DNA of 64,000 nucleotides from Sinotaia quadrata (taxonomy: Eukaryota; Mollusca; Gastropoda; Architaenioglossa; Viviparidae): contig CM054182.1 in the NCBI GenBank assembly GCA_028829895.1, positions 10,578,001 to 10,642,000 on the forward strand, given 5' to 3'. Position 1 is the stretch's first letter; the number at the start of each line of letters is the position of its first letter. Made by a program: the position numbers and the translations under genes. This document shows positions 1-12,000 of the stretch, one piece after another. Under the pieces are notes generated by a model. The model did not search any database. It saw only the letters and a program-made list of their open reading frames with translations, and was not told the DNA's origin.

Positions 1-3000
1 CAAATAGGAGTCGAGGAGAGTGGTTGTATTAGATGCAAAAATAATGCTCTAAGAGCAAGTAACCACCCTAATGTCAATATGTCCCAATTTGATAGGAACA
101 CGGAGGAGTTACAGTCCGATACGGCTTCGCTTTTCAAAAGGACCTCTTGCAGTACAACGTCATATTTCAGTGTCGATCCTCCAGTAATTCAAAAAACGTT
201 GCTAAGGCAAAATGATAATGAAATCCATTTAAAAGAAGGTAGTGCTGATGAAACCCAGCCGCGAGAATCATTGTCATCATCTGTTTCTTCACAGTCTCAT
301 ATATGTAAAGATTGCATCCTGTCAGAAATTGACGACAGAGAATCGTCCCCATATTTATCAGAGCAGTCACTATTCAACAAAACTGGATTCAACAAAAGAA
401 GAGATCAGATTATATCAAATGACAGTAAATATACTGGAATTCAGGCAATCTCAAGGAACCATTCAGGTCAGCTTATAAAACTGCATACAAACTTTACTTC
501 TAATTTAGGGTCTTTATACTATGATGATAGAGATAGGGATGAAATTCATTTACCACGGAGTCATGATCAAGAAAATATATTAACACCTTATTTAATTTCT
601 TTGATCCCAAATCTAATAACTTCTTTTGATACTAAAAGAAATAATATATTTCAAAGAAATGTATCGCAAGAGACTTTTGATTTCATCAATGACTGCAATA
701 CTAAATTTAGTCATTCAGAAAATTTTAAGAAAACTATATCAATAAGCACTACGAAAGTCGATGGTTATTATTTACATAAAAAAATTAATCAAGTCTTAGG
801 AAGACAAACAGATAATCAGCATTCCATAGATTCTAAGTTGGCAGGTAACGAAGGGAGAGTATTCAAGTACCACAAAAAGAGTGCAAATTTCTCTTCATGC
901 TTGTCAGACAGTTTAGCCTATGCAGAAAGAGCTAAACAAAAGATGTCACTGACAAATCAGGAAACTGAATCTGCTAAATATAAAACTCAAAGATCTTCTC
1001 TTCTCAGTGTTGTTGGTATTTCTCCAAATAACGCTGAAGATTTATGTTTACCAATCTCCAGTTCATCAGCTGGTGACCTCCATGGATCTAGGTCACCTAT
1101 TTGCGTAATGTCTTCAATGAATGTCCATCGAAATTCCAGTACATGTCTAATAGGAAGTAATTCCTTTATGAGAGAACTAAAAAAATATTTACGTGCTAAA
1201 GAGAATCAAACATCAGCTGATTGTTCTTCACCATCAGCGAGTCAAATATACACTGTGAATAAGCCAATCAAAGTAAGTATTTCAACAGCTAGAAAAGTGT
1301 TGAAAAGCTATAAGATCATAGGTTTATTCATCAAGGCAGTGTTACAACACAGTTTGATTGATATATGCGATTTGTCTGAGTTTTCTCTGTTTCCTTGTGA
1401 AAACAAAGGGAGACAACAGAGTGAAACAAAATGCACTGCAAATTCCTGTCGAAAATGTTTATCTTTACCTAATATATTACATTCGGGAAAACATACCGAT
1501 CATGGTCATTTCAGCAGACACTTAACATCAAACCTTACTGTGGGCAGGACTAAAGACACTCTTGGACAGGATTTAACCTTATGCCCACGAGTAGATTTTA
1601 GACATAGTAAATCACTTTTAACAGCCGATCAATACGATTTAGCAATTGAAAAATTACAAGACAGAGTCGGCTCTTTGAAGTCTAAGGTGTTGCATATGCT
1701 TGGCATGATTGATACATATGATTCCCAGCCTCATGTCAAAACAAACAATTCCAGTGCAATCAGCATCACAAATAATATTATTGAAGATTCAGGAAGTATT
1801 TGTTCTTGCAGCAACTTCTCATTGCACGAAAAGGAAGCTTTGTCTGGAATTTCGAGAAAAAGTAAATCCAGCATAGTAAAATCGCAAGATGTTCTTCTTT
1901 CAATCTCTGAAAAATCAGAACCAGACAAATTAACAAATTCAGTGAAATATAAAGACAGTTCAAAACATTCTAGATATAGCCCAAAATCAAAGCTACGATT
2001 GAACGTTTTCCATGAGAAAAGAAATCAGACATTTGAGACAGGAGGTCAGGATGCTAGTAGAAGTAGAAGGTCGATTTTAAAAGATCCCAATACACAAAAT
2101 TTGACCAAACCAAATCTTGAATTTTCAGATGGTTTGCACAACATAGTGCCATCTGCTCAAACCATATATCCTGAGACAGTGAATGAAAGTAATGACAAAC
2201 GTATTGCAATAAATACAAACTGTCAACAAATCATGAAAGTGAGTGAATATACTTCTTGTGTTAGTGCAGAACAACTTCATGTAGTCACGCCAAAACACTG
2301 GACAAAATCACTCAGTCATGATAAAGCTGCAACTGCAGTAGCACTGTCACCAAGACCAGAACTGCATGAAAAGACCAAGTGGAACAGTTCTCTAAAGTGT
2401 GGCATTCCTCGTGCTCAGCCTGTATCATTAGATACCATGAAAGCAAAAGTAAATGTTAATCATCCAGAACTTTCCCAAAGCACACAAGTAGAAACACCCA
2501 TGGATGATAGTAGAGGCACTCACTATGCAATAGGTAATCCTCCTCCTGCAGACGTGGACTGCCAGTGGTTAGATCAAAAGCTTGAAAACCACCTACCCGT
2601 TCCCAGCTCCCAAAGGGTGTTGTACTCAAACGATCCTTCTCTACATAAATCTGCCTTTATGAAACATACACTTGATGAACTTCGCAGTAATACTCCCTAT
2701 TCTCCAAGAAAGGATGATGGGCAAGCTTCTCAACAACTGCAGAAAATAACTAAGAAGTTTGACAGTCAAACTAAAATACTGGCTGATAGTTCAGTTAAAA
2801 GATTAGTAAAAGGCAAAGTGGAATCCAGTTTCTTACTTAAGAACTTTGAGAAAAAGGTGGGTAAAGAGCAGAAACCACCACTAGTACCAGACCACCTACT
2901 GAGAAAAGAAAGAGAAAGCAAACAGCATGGTGCTGCTGAAAGCGTGACACGTGACGTTGTGCTTTCAGAGAATTATGGACACAGTGCTGTAAACAGACAT

Positions 3001-6000
3001 GTTACTGGAGGCAGAGCACCTCTAGCGTCGCCTGCGCATACACAGAAACAACCAACGCCTTCAAGCTCTGCAGAAGAGTTGGAAAAAATAATGAATTCTG
3101 ACTTAAGATCACAGAAAGTCGTCACTTATAGAAACAAGAGGAAGGTGAAGGCCAGCACTCCTGGGCAAAACATGATGACGGGCATGCGTCATAAAAGATG
3201 CATTCCTGATAGCGAAACACTATTCACATCATCAGATCACACACCTGAAGCACGAATCACATCATCCCAAAAAATGATTTCAGTGAATGAGAGTCGAGTT
3301 CCTTTGACTGATATTAAAGGTGCTATTATCCATAAAGCTCGAAAATCATCAGTCTTTACTGGAATCCCGACAAGAAGAATGCAGTTTGGGTCAGCAATTG
3401 AAAACGAAAAAGGATCTTCTTTCAATCGATTGTACCCTGGCACATCATCTGCAGAATTCGTCCCACAAACTATGGATGAGAACCAGTCAAGGGAAAGCAG
3501 CACAGATTGTGTGACTAGTGTCCGCATTGAGGAGAAAACAACTTCAAAAGCACCATCCTCGTTCAAGCCGTATATGACAAAAGGAGTCAACAGTATTTTA
3601 CCACTAATATCAGAACGTAAATCCACGGGTGCTAGATTTAATTCAGTGAGACACTCAATTCTCTCATCCTCATGCAAAAATAATGAACAAAGATTACAAC
3701 CTGTCGAAGAATCAGTACTCCAAGCAGAGGAGGTGAATGATATGCAGTGTAAAAATTCAGTAAAAAGTCAAGATGATTCAATTTTAATACCAATAAAAAT
3801 TCAGAAGTGTCTTGGATTTTATGACCTTAATGATTCAAAAGAATCTCCGAAATCCTCCGTTTATACTAATAATAATTTTTCAAGTAATGGTTCCAATTTA
3901 AAAGTACGTTATTTGGACCAGGTCAATCCTCCGCATGAACAAGCTACACCACATGCAAGCAAACATCTCCCCTCTCACTCCTTATTTAAAGAAAACAGTA
4001 GAGCTAAAAGGAATTTACTTCACAAACGTTTGGAAGCATCGTCATCCAGTCAACAGTTATTGGACCTAAATAATGAAAAGGCAGTGTACAGACATGATTC
4101 TGATGAAGGGGGCATTACTCAAAATAAGAGCAATAAGAACAAATATTTACGAGGCTGCATCTCCACCTGTGATGTCGTCCTGCAGCACAATGACATTAAA
4201 TCATCAAGTTCTGAGAAAGACATTTTTCATACCAGTGCTCTAAATTCAAGTAAAAATGTTCTTCTTGGAGTGACGTGTACACTATCAGAAGAAAGTGATG
4301 GTAAGTTTAAATCAGGGGGGAAATCAGCATTTGTGGATTGTACTCTTAAACGAGAAAGTCCTAACGAGTCTAAACATTTTCAACAGAAAACAAACACTGA
4401 AATGAACTGGAGTAAAAATTTTAAAAGTGATTCTCAAAATGTAGATCTAGTTGCAGAAAAATGTTACTCAACTAACAAAAGCAACAATGAGGTCAACTCA
4501 GAAAGTGTTCCGGTCTTTACTTCAGGGAAGCCAATAAGAAAGTGTGTCATTTATACACTTGGCCCCCCTCTCGAAGAAACTTCAACTTCAGCATATTTTA
4601 CTGTCAGTACTACAAATGCAAAGGTAAATGGAAATGAGAATAAGAGAGCCGATATTAGCATGGACAATGAAAGTCCAAGTCTTCGATCATATTTCAACAA
4701 AGAAGTTTTGAACATAAGTGATCAGACTGATTTAGCAGCAGTAAGTCCTGCACAGCTACTACAAAAACATGCCCGAAAATGCCCCCATGACTGCTCTTTG
4801 AGCAGTTCCAGAAGTCTGGTCACTGACGAAAATGTTTCACTTTGGGATGACTGTGAAAGTGAAGATGAACAGCTGCCACTGAAGTACAGGTCTGTTGCAA
4901 AAGAAACAAGTATTGAAGATCCACATTTAGCATCTCCTCTCGATGAGCCGAGTGCTTTGTTTGTATCTTTGTGCATAGTTGATAATACAGTTGATCCAGA
5001 CACAGGACAACCAATCATTAAAGTAACAGACACTGGAGGAGGCGTACATAGTAAAGCACATGACCAGAAAATGTATCAAAATAGCAACGACATTGATTTG
5101 TACTACTCACCACCCTGCAGACACCATTTCCAGGAAGAACCATTCATGGGCGAACAAACCAGTCAATTTCCAATTTCTGTGATGACAAGCAGTGCTGGAT
5201 CTCCTGTGTCCCAGCTTCAGGAGGAGTCTCAAAATTCTCTGCACAGCTCAGCTTCATTTTGTAGCTTATCTAGTGGTAAAATGGACGTGACAACAGGCCA
5301 TGAATTTAATCTATCTCCCAAACTTTCTTTGGTTAATGACAACGAGGCAACGCACTTTCACAACTCCACTAAATCTCTAAGTGCAGCTTCATTTAATCAT
5401 AACATGAAGCACAAAATTCCAAAACAAAAAGGTGAAATCCCAAAGCCAATTTTTGATTTGCGCCAAAAGTCACCTATATATTTCAAAGGATTCCTAAGTT
5501 CACAGTTTTCAGAAGTAATGGAATCTAACAACCAACATCATTATAAAAGTCGAAACCCTATTAAGGTTTGCAGCCAACAACCTGCCTCTGACGACATTAG
5601 CAATTTCAACAAAAGTTCAGTTTATTCATTCGTGAGTTCAGACAGCTCAATTAGCCATAGCCCGACTTCTCCCAAGGGATATTCAAAATATGTGGATCAA
5701 ACAATAGTCCATAAATCTGTATCTTGTATGGACACTACGGAATACACTGACGAACCCCCTAGGGTTTCTAACCATTGTAGAATTTCTTTTCGCCCATCAG
5801 AACCCAGAAACTGCATTACTGACAATCTAAAATTTGTTACAGAATATAGTAACCATCAAAGAAGTGAACACAAAAATACAGGACATGGAATCAATGCACA
5901 CTGTGCAGATTTACCGTTATCTGCCATTGCTGAGTCTTCAATGTGTCCTTTTGCAACATACTGTTCAGAAGAAATCATGTCTGCAGCTGAACAGATTGAG

Positions 6001-9000
6001 ATTCCAGCTAAATTAACCCAAACTCGTACAATTAAAAAACCATCAAAGGCAAAGCAAATACGAGTCTGTAAGGCCTCTACTGTGTCAAATCAAAAATTAC
6101 ATTGTACACATCCATTTAGAGGGAGTCCCATTTTAGGTTGCATAAGAAAAATAAATAATGTTATTACTAAGCCGAATGCATTGACTAGACCTCTTATAGA
6201 GAAACCACAACAAAAAATTCTACATGAAAATGTCAAATTACTTAGACTTTCCATGTCTAAATTAAAGAGCAGTGTGAAAAAGAATACGTTAGCCAGCAAA
6301 GTTAGAAGACAAATGTTAATGGACTACAAAATAAATAAAGTGAAATATACACATTACCCTAAAGGGGTCAAATCCAAATATACCACAAACAACAGAGAAA
6401 TATTTAGGTATAAGCATATGTATCGACCTGGTATGGATAAAATGGACGCTCCTTTGTCTTGTTTATCACAATCAACTAAAGTGTCAGGAAGCGAAAATAA
6501 TCCATTCTGTTCACAACGTCATCAGGAGCGCAAAAAAGATTTTTGCAGCACTCGTATAAATGATAAACTCACTTCAAATGTTTCCCATCGAGACTTGAAC
6601 CCAAACATTTCGAATTGCTTTCGGACATCTTCTAAGGAGGATGCCTCTCAAGGCCCTGCCTACGTTGACAATACTCTGTCATACACTGTCTTTGATGATG
6701 ATGACATAAATCAGTTATCCCTGAGTGAAATTATACGACAGTTAAATGGACTGACAAATGACTCTGTTGAAGAAGTGAGTTTATTGCCAAGCATCAGGAA
6801 CGAAACGCTTGAATATGAACCAGCCAAGAATGCTGTATGTAGAAAAACAGAAGGCTTACCTTTGGTGCCTGTCAAGCTCTCTGAACACCTCACTGGAAAC
6901 ACATGTTATGTTGCATGCTCGTCAAAAGCAGACGTATCTGGAGATGGTGCTTTTCCCCCTTATCCAAACACTGCTGAAAGGTTTTGCCCTTACCCATTCA
7001 CTACTGAAAGCACTTTAAGCACAGCAACAAACAAAACTACAACTGACGAGGAAATAAATTTCAAAATAAACAATATTACAAAATTTGAATGCAGTGAAGT
7101 ATGTCATACTTCCATACCTATACCAGTAAAATATTTGCAAACAGGTCTGGAACTAACAGGTCATCTTCATGATAGGCAAATGCTAGCTACTGAACGGTCT
7201 TGCCACAGTAATACTTTAGCTTGCAAAACTCATTTAGCTGGAAGCACAATTTTAACATCAGCTGTTGATATCACTGAGTCTCACCAGAGACTCACATCTT
7301 CTGTATCTAATACTATTCAAATTCAAGAAAATGTCAACCCTCTCATTAATACGCTAACTTTACAAGTGCCACATTTATCAGTTACAAATTATACTATCTC
7401 GCAAACTTCAGACACTTCCAAAACTAACGAGAAAAATTTTGAAACAAAAAATAAAATGAATCAAGGTAGTTTAGTGCAGAATGGGTGTTTGCCAAAATAT
7501 AGTATAAGGCTATCTGATCCAGTCTTTCGTAGTGTCGGAAATTCTTGTATTACTAACTGTCATGACCTAGAGACAAACGTTTTACTGAAAACAACCCCAG
7601 TTATTGATTTGGACTGCTCCAAAGAAGAGTTTCTATCAAATGACAATACTGGAAACTGTCTTTCTTTACATGACATATCATTCAATGCAAACAATGAAGA
7701 GTTGGAAAGGTCACTCCACAAGATATCAACCCAGCCAATCAAGGACAAGCTTACAGGCATGACAACCGAATGTCGGGAGGTTCAGAGGCAGACACAATCC
7801 ACGTCTTCAGATGCTATTGCCCTCACAAAGAAGCAAAATAGCAATCACTCCTTGAAACAACACTTGAACGAGATACACGTAACACAGAAAAGAGAAATAT
7901 TGTCACCAAAACAATTTTGCAATCCTCATCAAGCATTTAAGCTGGAAGCATTTGATGTCATAAATCCTGTTGGGAAGTCTGCACTTAAGAATACCCCAAG
8001 TACCGGTGAGTCTTTGTCGGTCCATTCAATAGATCCTCAAAATAAAAACATAATCAATAATTCTTCGGCACTGCAAACAATATGTAATAAAAGTGAATGT
8101 GAGAAAAATGGTTTCTGCAGCAGAGAAAAACATGAATTAGATATAATATCTGGGAATTCAAGAGGATCTCTCGATGACCATGTTTGGTCCTTGAATGCAA
8201 ACATAAATAAGGAAGAAAATATTGTACTCAACATCTCTGAGGAAGGTTCGACTTTAAATCAGTTTAAGCCAACTACTTTAGTCTTTGTGTACAAAGAATC
8301 CCTGGAATGTCTAAATGTGCGTGAAAAAATGAACGATGACACAACTAAGTCAGCTAAAGTTAGTAGTGTTATATTTCATGAAACAAATAAGGCCTATAAC
8401 TCGTCTGAATATTTTACTACATTACGGGAACTCAGGAAAGGAGGGTACAATGAGCCAGTTCAGTCAACTATCTCTTCACCTCAAAATACGAATTACAACT
8501 CTCGAAAAAAGGGCGAAATGTGTCCATGGAAACTTCATGACAATTTCCAAAATGACAACAACACGAAAACAATTCTTTACGTCTTACGAAAAGACGACCT
8601 CCAGCGACATCTAGGTGATGAAGCAAGACTATCTTCGTCAAGTGATGAGACAGAACTGGATTTGAACACAATTGATGAAATCGTCATCACTAGCAGTTTG
8701 GAGGCATTTTTGCAAGATGAAAGGGATTCTTCACTATCTTCATTTGTGTTGGAATTTTCCAGTGAAACTTCAGAAAGTGATCAAAGTGATCAAACTGATC
8801 AAACTGATCAAAGTGACCAGCATACAGTAAAGGTCAGTGTACACCAGTCTTCACCCAACCTCACAAAAATATTTGTCCGAAAAGATAATAAAAAGCCTGA
8901 TCCTACTAAGAATGCTCATACGCAAATTTGCCACCTCGTTTCATCAATTATTTCTCGCTGTGTCAACTGTGCAATGAGAGTTCTAGGTACTGATGATTTA

Positions 9001-12000
9001 GTCCTCTGCAAATCGTGTGAAGATGATGACTCTGACTTGTCAGAACTAATGCAGTCTATGTCTCGAAAAAGAGGAAAGTCACGTGCTGAAGTATCTATTC
9101 GGCAACGTCCTGTGAAAGTAAAATTGCAGTCATCTATGTCCAGTGTGTCATGCGCACTAAGCAGTAATATTTCCACATTACTGGAGCAAAATGATGCACC
9201 TAAGTATTTCCTGGATGAGTCTGACAGTAGCAGTTCCACCCTCTACTCATTTGATTCACCATCATCACTGATGTTAATATCAGGCGATTTTGGCCCATCT
9301 GACCGAATCAGTTATCGCTGCAAAGTGAATAGTTCACCTCGGACATTTGCACGTCCAGTAGCTATAATGTCCCCAACCAAACCGCGTCTTGCATTTAGCC
9401 ATACGTCTCCATCAACTCGGAGATGCACCTTGAGCTACACTGATAGTTCATTTAGCTATAGTGATAGTGCTTCCTGCTGCAGTTATATCACTGAGAGATA
9501 TTCTAAGAGTTCTCGTACAAAGTGCACATTCAAAATCACAGCAGCTTCCAGTGATCCCAGGAACCCATCTCCTGCTTTTACAATACAATTCTCTCCTCCA
9601 GATGATGATTCAGATACACTAAATAGGGTAGTCTCTATTGGTACGTCAGAAAAAGCATGTGACGTCAGTGTCACAGATGTTAAGAACAAGCGTAACACAT
9701 TCAAGACCTATTCTGTTCCCTGTGAGATTGATTACTTGACTGGAATTAATAAAAACAACGAGAAAAGAAAGAAACATTACACACTAACAAAACCACAATT
9801 TTCAGAGGATTCGCTTATCAAAGTTAGGGTACAGAAAGGATCACCTACTGTGATCCGCAGCAAACATCCAATAAAATTTATAGAGTCTGACACAGCAAGT
9901 AATGCACAGTCAACTAGCTATAGTCTACCTCGTTGTTGTCATAGAAATGCTCAGAAGACAGCAAGACATAGCTATTCACAATATTCGGATGGAACCACAA
10001 ATTGTATGGTTAGCAAAAGTTGCGATAACGATACTTCTAACAGATACAATAGAAGAAAAACTGGTACAAAGTTAACTGGCACCAAGAAGGGTAATAACAT
10101 TAGAGAAATAATTTTAGACAAAATAGCTGAAGCTCTGTGTGATTTGAAAAATAAATCAACTCATCATAAAGTGGGAAAATCTTCTAGACACGTAAGAAAC
10201 TTTCGACTTGCTCGTAAAACGAGCAGCTCATTCGTGTCTACTGCTTCATCAGAAGACCACTTAGGAAGAGATGTAAAAAGAAGACACAATGCTTACAAAC
10301 GAAATACAGAAGGTAAGATCAAACGCCTGTCTTCTCCAGAGTCAGAGGCCAAAGCAAGGCTAAGGCAAGCTCGCAAGCTTATGCTGGAACAGGAAAAGTA
10401 TGCCAGGCTAAACCAAAAAACGCATAGGAAGTTTCCAAAGGCATGTTATGCCATGCAAGCAACAAGAAAAGATACTGTGGCTGAAAAAATCCGGTCGAAA
10501 CAAAGACAACAAGAGACGGCCAGAAGAATTGCTCGAATAAAACGCTTTACAAAAAAATTCGAGGAAAAAGAGGAAAGTAACACTTCAAATATAAAACAAT
10601 ATTTGCCACCTTTTAAAGAAAACCTGTCTGCAAAAGAACCAATCAGCAGAGAGTTTGTAAGTAAGAAACTAAGCAGTCCTCAGATTTATTATGTTACTAA
10701 TTCTACTATGCAAACGAGTCATGATGAAGACATCTCACTAAAAAAGAACCATGGCATAAAGGCTCGCTCAAAAAATCAAAATCCTGAATTTGAAAAGCTA
10801 CCCATCCAAAGTTCACACTATCATCTAGGAAAAGGTAAAAAAAGCAGAAAAAAGTACACTAGATCTCACTCTTCAACTCAAGAGCCAGAGGTTACAATGC
10901 AGCCATCCAGAAGTGCACATTACTATAGAGGACGGCAAAAGCGATTAAATGAGAGGGCTCAATCGGCAAATCAAAACCCTGAAATTGAAATACTACCATC
11001 CAGACGTACACACTTCTTTCAAAACAGTAGAAGACTAAATAAAACAAATTCGAAACGTTGTTACACTTATGACGAAGAGCGACCATTTGGGAGTACATAT
11101 ACTGGAGAAAACAAGTACAATAAAATGAATTCAGCCAGTCCAAAGCTTGATTATAGGAAGCTTCAACCAGGAAGAATACACTTCTCTGAAGCAACTAAGA
11201 CAAATTCTGCTAGTCGTCCACGCTTTCGAAGCAAACACTATAATAAATATCATGCAAACTACATTAGAAAGCCTAAGACAAATTCTGCTAGTCGTCCACG
11301 CTTTCGAAGCAAACACTATAATAAATATCATGCAAACTACATTAGAAAGCCGAAGACGCCCGAATCCCGAAATTCCCACCGCATTAAAGCAAATAAAAAG
11401 TGCGGCAACACAGATTCAACTAATTCTCCCCGACTTCAAAGCATATATGACACTGAAGCACACAAAAGGCACAGTAGGACGATTTCTGCTAGCCCTAGGA
11501 TACATTTGACGATTTCTGCTAGCCCTAGGATACGTAGGACGATTTCTGCTAGCCCTAGGATACATTATAAGAAGCATGGGACTCGGAGGGTATACCCCGT
11601 CGAAGCACATCACAAATGTAATAAAACAACCTCAGCCAGACCAACTAAATCGCATTTTCACACTAAGCAGTTCATGAGTACACATCGCAATAAAGTCAGT
11701 AAAAGGTGTAATAATTACAGTAGTCAGAAGTCAGAAAATAAAACCCCATACTTTAACACTGGGCATTTCAGAAGTGCACAATGCTGTAATGAAAGAAAGA
11801 GACGCAATTTGATGGCAAGGGATACATCATCTTCTGCCACAGGGCAATTCGGAAACGTTCACCACAGTGAATGCAATAAGCATTTCTATAGAACACATTC
11901 AGCAATCACTAAACCACATCATGAGAAGTCACAACATAGAAGTGCACACCATGCAAGACCACATGTAAACCGTAAAGTGATGCACTGCACAAGTCATAAG

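Larger units (their letters stand above)
10780..11640 (+). repeat. Degenerate 26-28 aa basic Ser/His repeats in gene A
   Basis: Recurring pieces such as NQNPE.E.LP..R.H and TNSAS.....H follow each other at about 78-84 bases. They correspond to the clearer 28-residue array of gene B at 45172-46440. Within it lie an almost perfect 78-bp duplication and a three-copy 30-bp repeat, annotated separately. Confidence 0.6.
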
